From NCBI RefSeq assembly GCF_014805625.2, contig NW_023998415.1, forward strand, positions 10,512,411-10,576,410: 64,000 nt of DNA, given 5' to 3'. Under the pieces are notes generated by a model. That model saw only the letters and a program-made list of their open reading frames with translations. It searched no databases and was not told the origin of the DNA. Shown here piece by piece: positions 49,766 to 62,085 of this stretch (its first letter is position 1; every line of letters starts with the position of its first letter). Source of the DNA: Glossina fuscipes. Taxonomy: Eukaryota; Arthropoda; Insecta; Diptera; Glossinidae. Made by a program: the position numbers and the translations under genes.

Positions 49766-52399
49766 CTATACACCGTGAATTTAAATACATAGAGAAAACT
49801 ATTTTCTATTGTTTTTCATTTTTTATTTTTTTATTCTTTCTTATATACTTCTTCTTATTCTATTGTTTGCAATTGTTATTGTGGTTGTTGTTATTGTTAT
49901 TATTGTTGTTGCTCTATGCTTTTGTTTCGTAAAGTTGTTTTTCCACAATGAATTTTGCTAACATTTGGCAAAAGGAAAAAGTTTTTTTTTTTTTTTTTCA
50001 GTATTAAAATATGCTTAAAATGCATTAAGAATCAGCTTTTATACGATGCTGTCGTTATTGCTGTTGTTCGTGTTGTTGCCGCCATAGAGGATTTTAAATA
50101 GCAATTTGCCTGTCGATTTTGCTTCGAGTGCACATTAGTTGCCCATATGGCTGCTAAAGTTTTTTTTATTTTTTTTTTATTTATTTTTTTTAATTTTCTT
50201 TATTTTATTCCATTTTACAATGTGTTGACTGTTGGTGACTGTGGATTGTTTGGATCGACTGCATAAGCATAGATGCGACTGTCAGTTAGTGCATATATAC
50301 ATACATATATATGCGTGATTTGTGTGTGTGTAAATGGTCGTTTGAAGTGTATTAATAGCCTATTGTGTTTGTAGTGCAACGTACGCCTGAGTACGTGTGG
50401 CGAACATTTGCTAAATTTTATGGATTTTATTATATTTTGTTTATGCAAATAAATGAAATTTAAATTTAATTTCATTTACCTGAGAAAATGTGCTTTCAAG
50501 ATTTTTAGATAAGCATCCATTACTTTGGATGATAAATCATGGTTGTCTAGCCTGTCTTGCATCGCAACACATTAATCCATATGCAAGAAAAAAAAATTTT
50601 ATTAGAATGAGAAATAAGCAAGAAAAGGATGTTCGCCTCACGTTGTCTACTTGATTGCTCCTCAATTAATGCAACCACGAACGTTTTTACTTCGGATATT
50701 TGCTATATCAAAATATTCAACCCTTGTCAAGACCAATATCCGCATGACAATTGTCTTCAACTTTGAACGAGTAGCTCGAAAGCTCGAAAAAAAAAAAAAC
50801 AAGATATACAAGATATTTGAATATTCCTTGGATGTCCGCCAATTTCAGATGTTGGTTCGATTGCAATAATTTTGATCGTAAACATTTAGATATCTATCCT
50901 ATTATAAGATTTTTTAATCGAGATATTATCTCCTCTTGACATTATACCCATATATTTGTAATTATCGAAATCATTCAATCTTTATTAGCTGTGTTCAGTA
51001 AGTTTGCAAATTTATTATAGAGAGAGAGAGATACACCTCAAGAACATTCGGAGATTATAGAATTTATGGATTGAACCAATTGTTCTTATTTTGGGAAATT
51101 TTAGTGTACTCTTTTAAACAGCCAGCTTAGCCAGTTTAGTCCCTTCTCATGGCAATGTGAATGGAAATGGGAAAGTGAATCAATAAAATGGTCGTCTTTT
51201 ATGCGAAGTTAATCCGCAAATTATATATGAGACTACTTTAATTTCCGTAACATTGACTGTCTGGCATGGTCTCTTGATTAGTTGCATCATTGGTCCCGCT
51301 TTCTCTTACAAAATGAAAATGGAGATCTTTCTTATATTGTCATAGATATATATCGATATGAAGGAATTTTTTCTGACTTAAAGTGAAAGATGTTGTTCGA
51401 AACCGAATCAAGGAGCTATGATTATTATTATTATTTATTTATTCATGCATTAAAAATGAGTTTTGATCGCATTATTGATGAAGCTTGGCGAGATGTAGTT
51501 AGTGAAGAAAGTGCTCAAAAATTAGGTTCATCAGATTAATTTTTATAGAAGAGAAACCGTTGGTTGGTTATTCGAACGATTATCTACTGTAAATTTCAAT
51601 ATAGAAAAAAATATATTTGTTTATTTCTTCCTCTACTTCTTGGTTTTTTTAGTATTTTCTTTGTGAAAAAAAAAAATCGTACAAATCTAATTGGAACGCC
51701 CCATGTGGTAAAAAAAAAAAAAACTTATGTATATAAATATTATCGTTCGACAATTATAACAAAATAAAAAATTGCTTGAAAACTGAAACGGATTTTTTTT
51801 TTTTTGGTTTGCGAATCCACACCACAATCCGTACATGGATTTAGAAAATTTAAGGCTGGACTTTAAAAAATACTTTAGAAAAAACTTATTTTGCCATTCT
51901 TTTTGCAATAAAAATCCGGTAAAACGCATACGATATATGTATACACCATATATGTGATCGTGAATTATAAACTTGCCGATCAAAATGAATTTACAGATGT
52001 CACAAATATAATAACTGATTGAGCACAAATCTATGCTTAAATCCTTTGCAAAAAATTTAACAAAAATAGAAACAATTTTATAAAGAAAGATTGCAGTCGA
52101 GCAAAGTCGATCATTAGGTGGAGTGTGACTTACATCACTTCACTTAATAAAATTATTGACTTATCTTCGTGACGATATACGAAAAATTATATCTTTTTTC
52201 TATGTGAAAATACTGTTTTCCTAGGATCGTTTGTGTGCCGCGTGGGCGAAAAATAGAGCTACGTGCTGGTCTTATGCGATATATTTAATTTCGCTGTCGA
52301 ATTACTATGATAAAGTATTTCAATTTATACCATTTTACCGTATAATCGGTTGTTTTACGTGAAAGCTTGCCCTGATCCGTCCCATGCAAATCTTTCAGA

Positions 52400-52765
52400 T
52401 CAATTCAGTCCAACGAAATACTATTACTTAGCGATTTTGTTGTCGAGAAACTTTTTAAATTGCATTTGTTTTTTTCTCATATAATGAGTTTGTAGAATAA
52501 GGCGTTATGTAGGGGTTGGTGCGAAACGTAATCCTATCCAATGCCTTTTCGACAATTTCCGTCTCTTGACGAGAGAATGCCAATGCGGTAAATTTCGTTA
52601 AAATATCCCAAAGACTGCAAAGAGTACATGTTGAACACACAATTACATGGATAGATGACAGACTTACAAACTGACAGAATAAATCGTTTCATAAAATGAT
52701 TTTGCATCGATCGACATAACAAAAGCGGTCTCTCTGGATTTTACATACGTTCATGGCACTTGTGA
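52400..52765 (-). mobile_element. Helentron-like family 2 copy
   Basis: ATACTATTACTTAGCGATTTTG (52419-52440) parallels 45337-45360. Then come TTGAACACACAATTACATGG and GACAGACTTACAAACTGACAG, followed by ATAAAATGATTTTGCATCG and TTTACATACGTTCATGGCAC. The CCGTC-type words are more eroded than in sister copies. Frames at 52455-52640 and 52534-52722 are repeat sequence. Confidence 0.5.
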
Positions 52766-55620
52766 AAGAAATTATAAAAATTGAATGCACGTCCGGCGTC
52801 AGTAATTATTCATTTGATTGAGTTTCTGCAGTCGTTACAAATCATTTGCTAAACTTTATGCACCATCCGACTAATGGATATATAAAAACTGCAATAGGGG
52901 AAAATGATTACCTTATCCGTTAGCTTAGATAACTTTTGATATCCTTTTGCGTCAGCAGTAAAAGGATTCAGTAAAATTGTGCTCAATTGGGAAATCATCG
53001 ACCGAAAACAATTGCATCGCTATGTCATGGCGGTATTGTGTCGATTCTTCATTCTTTCTCATTTTTTTTTTCTTTTTTTTTTTTACTTCAATTCGTTCCA
53101 TTAACTGTCACAAGCCATTTATGCTTTGCTTTATTGCACTCAAAGCTGTAACTATTGATATTAATATATACCTATAAAAAAAAAAAAGAAAGAGGATTAA
53201 TATCGTAGCTATTAACGTTTACCTTGGGAACGGAAAGTCAATAAAGCTTAAGTGTCTAATTTTTTTTTCTTTTCATAATTGTTTCATATACATTGCAGTT
53301 AAATGTTTTTTGCTTTTTTTTTATGAAAATGTTATTTAGTTAATTATATTTGGTCGTTATGGTTGAATTAAAAAAAAAAAAAAAATATCTTGCACTTAAT
53401 TTTTTCTCCCTTCTTTTATCAAATTCCTTCTAAATGATCTATGGCATTGTCTGATCGATTGTACCGTTTCACATAAACGAATCTCTTTTGCCTGCAGCCA
53501 AGATTGAATACAACTGAAGTAATCACAACCAAACAAATACAAGCAGACAATGAAAAAAAAAAAAACTAAAATTCTGCAGATAATTTTCGATATCAGTTCT
53601 CCAAGTTCAAGTTCGACATTCTTTTACTTTTATCTTAAAAAAAAAAAAAAAGGAAATTTTGATTTCTTACAATATTGGATGGACGCTTCGATGGGTGCTG
53701 TAAGATCATCCCTAGACTGTTCTCAGTTAAAGTTTTTCTACGGGTGTTTGTCTTTCGACGAATTTGACCCACTTTCAATACGAACCTGCATACAAAATCT
53801 ATCAATATTTTGGCGAAATTTTAAATATATATCTTAATTCTTGTGACTGAGAGCGTTTTTCATCAAGTACATAAATACAGAGACATACTCACGGACATGC
53901 TCAGCTGTATTCAGAAGTTTATAATATTAATCGAGAATAGTTTGTAGGCTCTCAGAAACGACTCTTTTGACTCAATCAATTTTGACTTCTCTTTTCTTCG
54001 ATGCAAGTTATCTGAATTCATCGTGACATTTTTAATCCGCTAACATGTTAATCCACTTTCCGCCAAATTTCTGGTAACGCTCCAAGAATGTACATTTGTT
54101 TTGGCCCTTCTTTAGACAAATGGCATTTTCAAAACTATAGTTTAAGTTTTAATAACACAATCTAATAATAATATTAATAACGCACTCAAAGTACAACTTA
54201 TCACAAGAAATTAATATTAACATATGTTGCTTCCTTTTTTTTTTTTTGCAAGATTGTATTTGATTAGTGCAGACTGAAAGAAAAATGGAAAAGAAAATTT
54301 CAAAAATAAATAGATAATAGAAGAATAGAATACACGTCCATGTACAATTTTTACATCCAAGGTATAGTTGCAAGAGCATATAAACTAGATTTCAGATATC
54401 TATCTTAAAATTTTTGCTACTGTTAACTTGTCAACAATAAACCATCAGCAGACAACCAAACAGGCAAGGCGGCAAGCCAATAGTTAACCTACGATTTTAT
54501 GCTGCCCAAGGAATATTTATACTTGATAAGCTCCTTAAGGCGTTGCCGAGGGAAAATCTAGCTTAGGGGATTTTTTTTCTCCAAAAATTATGACAATTAG
54601 ATCACATATTGCGTTACCTATCGTATAATAACTCAGGCGTATATAATGTGGTCTTTGATTGACGAATGTAATAAAAATCCCTTCATCTATTATACGATAT
54701 ACTTTACACGACATTTTTATAATGTTTGAAAGCATTTCATTCATAGATAAAAATGCTAATTAACTAATGTTTGAATTTAACTGCATTTGATACGATTTGA
54801 ACATGGTCTGGCTGTGATTACTCTCACGAAAAACTTTGAAACCAAATACCAAAGCAAATCTCAGAACTGCAGAATATAAACAAAGACTACCTGTTTCGAA
54901 ATTGGGAACCGAATCAAGTGCCAATTGATTTCTCCTGTGAACTCTCTCGATATTTTAAGATATCTAAAGAGGGTTTGCTGTTCAATGCTAAATGAACGAA
55001 TGCGTGCACTTTATGAAGATATGGATATATATTGTATATATCTGATAAAGAATATATGAAGCTTGACTTGAGATAAGTCCAATTTCTAAATCAATTTAAA
55101 TTTTTTTGCCTTTCGATCCACGTATATATCTTTACGGTAACCATAGAGATTTTCGTGATTTTTACATAAAACACGGCATTTAAAATGAATTGAATCGAAC
55201 CTTACCCCCTATCACTTTTTATAATTTTACAAATTGTTCTCGAAATGCCTGCCCGTCAAAATATAATGTCAAACCAGAAATGATCATTCAAAGCTTGTTC
55301 TGGCAAAAAAGCAAAATCCTTTTCACTGAGGATACATATTGAATGAAGTCAATTCTTCGCAATGGAAAATTCTCGAATCACGAAATTCTTGAATCTTGAC
55401 ACTTTTTGAATGCGACGTATGCTTGCATGTACTGAAAGTTATAGTTGGATGACGTCTTGCCCCCCCCAAATTAAGATATTATAGCCTAAGAGAATGATAA
55501 ATTATTTTGCAAACTTTTCAAAAATAACTGCTTAATATCGGTTTTTATGTTCCGCCATATATTGCAGAAACTTTGATTATTGATTTTAAAGATTGTTTCC
55601 TTTTTAAAATCAAATGTGAT

Positions 55621-55800
55621 CCGCCTGAGTGATCGAGTAGGCAAAAAATCCCGACTAACAACTCAACTGGGTTGTGGATTCAAATTTCAAAAGCGGTGGC
55701 GTTCTCATTAAAGCCTATATATAGCCTTAGATGCTAATGCTTTAAGATTTTATTCTTTGAGTTTATTTCTATGAATAAATTAATTATAATAATTATGTTA
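55621..55800 (+). mobile_element. tRNA-derived SINE-like copy, longest of the family
   Basis: TGATCGAGTAGGC (55630-55642) is an A-box-like motif. GGATTCAAATTTC (55677-55689) is a B-box-like motif about 47 bp on, normal spacing for tRNA-derived SINE heads. The 3' body CCTTAGATGCTAATGCTTTAA (55724-55744) matches 26439-26460, and the end is an AT-rich TAATTATAAT tail. Confidence 0.62.
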
Positions 55801-56084
55801 ATATGAAATGAAATATGCAGCCTCGCAATGCTAGAAGCCAAAAGAAGCCTGTGTGTTGTGTTACCTTCGTATATATCGAGGAACTGGAAAAATATTTATT
55901 TAATCATGCGATGATTCAATGCACTGTTTTTTTTTCGATGTTACACAAGTCAAAATTGTGTTGATATAAAGATTCTTGCGTCTCTATCTCTAGTTGTTTT
56001 CATATCCTTTTATCCAAATATAGTTGAGTTGCAAACCTGACCATCTGCCTGATCTACATATATATATATATAAACGATTATACT

Positions 56085-56470
56085 CTTCTCGTTTATGCGT
56101 GCGTCCATCAATACGTTCATTTATCTATATCGTCTCGCATTTTACTACGCGCGTTGTTTGCAGCGCGTTTGCATACCATTTCAAATCCTTATTTTTCAGT
56201 TTCCCTAGACGAATACTCTTCCTCCAAGTGAGTTTGCAGGCGCATATTGACATATTCGTCCATCGGTATAGCGTTTCATTCATGTGTCGCTGATTCATTT
56301 GTCCGTTTTCAACTTCTGCCCATGTTTTAATTCGTTTATCGAGTCATGTCTCCTTCCTTGCTTTTTTGTGTGATCACTCTTTCGCTTATATTATTTTTCG
56401 TACATCCATGTATTTATTTCGTATGTTCATCTATACGTCCGTGGGACTACTATGCCCTTCTATCGGTCTC
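56085..56470 (+). repeat. Cryptically simple pyrimidine-led tetranucleotide tract
   Basis: Words such as CGTCCATC, TTCATTTATC, CGTTTATCG and CCATGTATTT recur without a fixed unit, as at 11820-12250. Frames at 56024-56293 and 56346-56591 reflect this bias. Confidence 0.4.
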
Positions 56471-57170
56471 TTCGTGGACATGTCCATACAATGCAGTTAG
56501 CGATCTCAATAAAAACTCCAGTGCGATACATGCATATACGTTTTTACTAACACGAAGAAGATCACCAAATATTTTAACAAGAGACGAATAAGCGAGATAT
56601 TATCTGTCAGTTGAAAGTAACTATAACTTTGATCTCTTGATGAGCAGAGTTTATAATTTTTATACATTAACGTAGAAGACGGCAAATAAGAGACGCAGGG
56701 CAAATATCATTTTTAATTTCTTTAAAATCTTATGTCATATGTACGAACGAATGATATTACAGTTCTAACCCAAGCCAGATAGATATTTTTTTGTTCATTG
56801 TATTTTGTTTATATTTGCCCAAATTTTATGTGATCTTAACATTAAATCAGTTCGTAAGAACATAATTTAATAAATAACTGAACTTACGACAAATACAAAT
56901 CCTTTTGGGATTGTAACAATAGCTTAGCGAAAAGAAAAGGAAAACAAAGAAGATTCCAATGCATTATTATTACCTTATTTGATAGTCTTTTTTTTTTTGA
57001 TATAGCTTTTCAATGATACTGAAAATGCAAAAAGGGAAATAACTGATAAAATAATAGACTATAAATCGACGCACATGCTATAAATAAATATATTAAATAT
57101 CAGAGCGTTAGAGCGTAGATTACCATTAATATCGAGGAAGAGAATGATAGAAAATTAGATGTACACACAA

Positions 57171-57230
57171 AGAGGGAGAGAGAGAGAGAGTAAGAGTAAG
57201 AGTAAGAGTACGAGTAAGAGAGAGGGGAAG
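57171..57230 (+). repeat. GA and AGAGT compound microsatellite
   Basis: A GAGA run leads into four AGAGTA units and back into GAGA. Confidence 0.9.
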
Positions 57231-59948
57231 AGGAAGGTCATGCATTTTCGCATTTAAAGCAACAAAACCCACAAGCGTCTGTTAAAGTTTCCTTTATTCT
57301 TTAATTCGCACTGACTTGTTTCTGTTCATTATCGCATTTAATGACGATACTAATGAGCTACCATCGTATGTAGACTAAGCTTTAAACATTCATTTAAATA
57401 TCTACTCACATCTTACTTGGCGTAAATTTTGTATTTAAAATCGTTTCTAGTATTACAGGAGGAAAAAAATTAAAGAAATGAAATGAAACTGAGATAAGAG
57501 AGTAAGCGACTCTTAAGTTTTATAAAATATTTTCTAAAATTTTCCAACATTTACTGTTGATAACGAAATACAAACATATAAAAGAAGTACATATATCGTA
57601 TGTTGTTACAAACAAGCGTTGCCTCTTGACATATCAATTTAATTTGAACAGCTTTACAAATATTAACCTTTAGATTTACTTATATCCACACATATATATA
57701 TATATATATATTTATATAAATATATATATAGATATATAGATATATATATATCCGTTAGAATAAAAGCGCACCACACAAATGCAAATAGTTTATAATTCAA
57801 AATCCTTAAGGTAATGTTTACATGATTTACTTTACGATTTCCTTATTTCATACAAAAAGAAGAAGATGATGAAAAAATGGAAATAGATGAAAAAAGAAAA
57901 ACAACAACAGTAACAATAAAGTGTATAATATTGTCAGGTAGAGAGAAGCTCGACTAGTTCTACGTTACTACCGAATATGAAAGAACTAATCTTTTTCACT
58001 TCTTAGGCTCTCCTCCTCGCTTTTATCTCTCTTATGCTTTGTTATAATTTTGAACAATCAGCCCGCTAGCAAGGCTTATCCAATTTCTTAATAGTTATGC
58101 CTAAGCTTTAATTTATAACAAATTTGTCCATCATCCGCGTCTTTTTCTTATTTTTTTATTTCTTAACTTTAGAGATATAAGAAATATTCATTATATTGAG
58201 CCATGGTGGACATCATCTTTATATCAGAGAATTGATAAATTTAACACCAATTCGTATTCTTCTTTTACCTAATCCAGCGTTTAATAACTCCTAGCGCTGA
58301 CACTTAGATATTAGGTCAAATAATATGATTATTAAGACAACTCAAGCATTTTCTGAGCTTCGTCATAAATCGTTTCAGAAAAATTGCATCAAAATATTGG
58401 ACAAGACTTGGATTGATTATGGAAAAATAGTTTCCAAACACCATTCGCAATTATATATATAGAGATATGTACATATATATCTGCAACTATATGCATGCAT
58501 TTACGTAATTTCTTCTGGTTTTCTGGTCTTTCTGATTTTTTGGGACTAAACCCGAGATACAACCAAAAAAAAAAAAAAACGGTTTTCATCTTGAATTGAA
58601 CCTTGGGCACTTAGCAAGCCAAGCTTAAAGAAATGTACTTAAAAATCGCTTAAAAACACTTTGTAAATTGTTTCATTTGAGTTGGTTGTCCTTTCGAGTG
58701 TGCTTCTGTGTTAAAGTTTTGAATATACAATGACCCAGTCAAGTATGTCTGAATATAACCATTTTACAATTTATTATCTTTGGATAAGAAAGCTCGCCGA
58801 GTGATTATTTTCTTATATCGGATACGGAGGTTTTTACTTAAGATGATATAAATGTTTATGAGCACAATTTTATTAGATCTTGACATCTTTACTTTTTAAA
58901 ATTACGATCATTTCTGTTAATTACTTGAGAAGTTTCTCTCTTCATTGATGCGATCGTAAGCGTTGTAACTGTGGGAATAACAACGCATGTACAAAATTTT
59001 GCATCTCAATTTGTGGCGATGGTAAAAGATAAGCTATCGAGTCGATATTTGCTAACGAATTTACAGTTTTCTTCTTTAATACGAATCCGTTTATGAACAG
59101 GTCTGAGTCTACTTACAAAAAAATATTTAGTTCTCTTATATCAGAACCAAATGGAAAGATGAACGGATTGCCAAAGCAAAATTATTAAATTACGTGAAAA
59201 CGTTAGACTGATTAACACTACAATATACTGTAGTCTCTTAAGACACGCTTATTGGGCTTGTCTGCCTGTTACATACGGGACGATAAAACTATTGAATCCT
59301 TAAGGTGCGATGTTGTTGGTTCGACATAAAAATTTCTGTTGAAAAAATCGAAGAAGAAAATTTCTTCTTCCTAGCAATTTTGTTATTTCTTATATGCTTG
59401 CGTGGGCAATTTAATCTTGTTTATATGTGAGTGATATTATGCTGTTTACTCTTCCGCACAACACACAAGAGGAACCAAAAATGTTGAAAAAAAAAATTTT
59501 TGATAGGAGACCGTAGGGATAACAACTTGTTAAAAGTACCATACCATACCATCAATACATACACCCACACAGACATATACATATATATAGATATAAGAAC
59601 ATATCCAAACATAAGAAAGAATCGTAGATAGAAAAAGAAAATGAAAACCCTGCAAGACAGTAGCCACCATATACTTCCAGGTACGTGCACATACATACAT
59701 ATGCATCAAATTTTATATGTTAAAAATAAACGTAAGTATTTTTTCCTCGAATGTTTTCTTTATACTTAAACACGTGTAGCTAGCTTTAACGTCTTTTCTC
59801 CATCTATATATATCTATATATATATATATATATATAAGTATGTGTGTTTGTATATGCCTACCTCTCAAGTTAACTTTAACAATATATTAGGTCAGGAAGC
59901 AACACAAAACATAAGCCACAATTTCCACAACACTAACACTGACATAAG

Positions 59949-59986
59949 CAACAATAACAATAACAACAACAACAACAACAACAACA
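59949..59986 (+). repeat. AAC trinucleotide repeat
   Basis: ACAATAACAAT followed by about eight AAC units. Confidence 0.9.
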
Positions 59987-60589
59987 TTCATTGCAACGCA
60001 ATCATGTAAGAGCCAATAAAAGAACTCTGTGATTTATGCCGCAAAAGTCAGTTACACACCGTATATAGTTGCAGCAAATATAAGAACGGCAAGAGCATCT
60101 ATTATAAAATAGAATATATTGCATGACACAGTTTTTGTACTTCGTTTCCATAGCATGGAAGAATCCTCGCATTCTTTCATTCGACCTCTTATACGTGCGT
60201 ACGTATATAACATTTCATATGTTTTTAGGTACATATCGGTCTGTCTATTTGCCTAGATGCCTGCCAGGCTGTGCGAAGAGTTGCGATAGTTTTCAGGATA
60301 GCTGTTGAAATATGTACAAGTTTTTTATTTTTTTTTTTTATTTTAAGTGGTTGCCAGTCGCCATCTACTACCACAGACAAAAACTGACAGAATTAAAAAA
60401 AAAAAGAATAGAAAAAGAAAAACAAGAAAACAAAATAAGAGGAGCAACAGAAATCAAGCAAGAAGGAACAACAACAATAACAACAAGAATATTACATTCA
60501 GCGTCAACAACATATATATGGATACATGTGTGTGCATAAGTTTAGAAAAACTCTTCTTGACTTTTTGCCATACCGAGTGACTCGAACTG

Positions 60590-60608
60590 GTACTGCTACC
60601 ACTACTAT

Positions 60609-60639
<31 letters not shown>

Positions 60640-60703
60640 GGTACTGTTACTACTACTACTACTACCACTACTATTGCTGCTGAGGCTACTGCTACTACTG
60701 CTA
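60590..60703 (+). repeat. ACT/GCT trinucleotide repeat tract
   Basis: About 38 triplets, mostly ACT with ATT, GCT and ACC variants. It produces artificial frames of poly-Thr on the plus strand and poly-Ser or poly-Val on the minus strand (60454-60863), which I do not annotate as genes. Confidence 0.95.
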
Positions 60704-60905
60704 TACCGCACCGTATTAACATAAAGCAGAGGACCAACATAAAATATTTTTGTTTACAAACTTTACGATAAAACCTGACACACTTTACAAAGCCGTCACT
60801 TAAACACACGCACACAAACAAATCAACAAAGAGGCAAAAACAGATACAGCACAAAACAAACACGCATCGCTAGTAAAATAACTAAAAGAATATGATATGA
60901 GCGCT

Positions 60906-60935
<30 letters not shown>
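60906..60935 (+). repeat. AGC trinucleotide repeat, 10 units
   Basis: Uninterrupted AGC. No long open frame runs through it, so there is no support for a coding glutamine or serine tract. Confidence 0.95.
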
Positions 60936-60937
<2 letters not shown>

Positions 60938-61989
60938 AAGTTGCAGCCGTAGTGGGGACACAATATATCCGCACATACATACACCATCTCTATCCTATGA
61001 CTGACTGCTCTCTGCCTTAGATAAAATAAATAGAAGAGTATAAGAAATTTAAATAACATGCTGTCAAAATGTCATACATCAGGTTAAGTCACAGCTTTCA
61101 ATTCAATTCAATCCAAATCATATGAAACGGCAAACAGACTATAACATAGTAAATATTAAGAGGCAACGCAATAGCAAAAAGTTTTAAGGATTTTATAAGC
61201 AAACGATCTGACAAAGATAAAGCTGCCGCTGTATTTTATACGTCATTCTCTTCTTAATGGAATCGATGTGTAATTTAAGAAATTGATTTGTTTGATCAAG
61301 ATTTTTTCCATCCATTACTTGGTCACTTAATTAGTACGAAGAACTTGAAGTTTCTGACACCTGCAACCTAATATTCTTTTAATATTTTCCTAAAATTCCC
61401 ATTAATATCCGACAACTATATCAGCTATAGAATGTTATTCTCTTCGCCAATCAATCTCTTAATTGCATCCCGCAATAGGGAGAAGTAAGCTTAGTCTGAT
61501 TGTTTGCTCGTCTATCGTACATTAAATTCCCAAAAATTGCAGTAAAAAGTTGAAACTTAGGGCATAAACTAATCAGTTAAAGCCAATCCAACTAACCCCG
61601 ATTCTTAAAACTATATAAAAAGCAATTTTTTTTTTAAAAAAACGTCATCAATAATTTATGGTTCGTAGCTGTTTTCTTTTTTAATATATTTGAGCAGCTA
61701 CTCGGAGGGTACTAAACAATCGGGCAGTTGTCCTCTTTGTTAAATTGAAGAGCTTTGTCATTAGGTTGGTGTGTTCCCAAAAGAAACTTTGAAACGTTTG
61801 ACTTTTTCTATAAATTTCCCAAACGGACTATGATGACTACTTGGATTCAATCATTTTATAATATATTACCTTGTAAGGACGAAGATGATGGTAAACAAAA
61901 TGATAATAAACGCTATACTATTTGTAGGGCGAAGGCATATCAAATTTTTGTACAAATGTATGCAACACCCAGAAAGCTCGAGATAGATG

Positions 61990-62085
61990 TACCTTTTATT
62001 ATACCTATCGATTCAGGATCTCCTTCTGAATCGATTTAAGCTTCCATCTCCATTTAACCGTCTTTCCGTCTTCTGTCTCGGCGGA
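61990..62085 (+). mobile_element. Possible Helentron-like family 2 remnant
   Basis: ATTATACCTATCG, then TTCTGAATCGATTTAAGC and CGTCTTTCCGTCTTCTGTC, resemble the front part of family 2 (compare 44277-44330). It is short and eroded, so this is tentative. Confidence 0.3.

Noticed and set aside
60454..60863. Overlapping minus- and plus-strand frames rich in Ser, Val or Thr
   Set aside because: They are translations of the ACT/GCT triplet tract at 60590-60703 in different frames.
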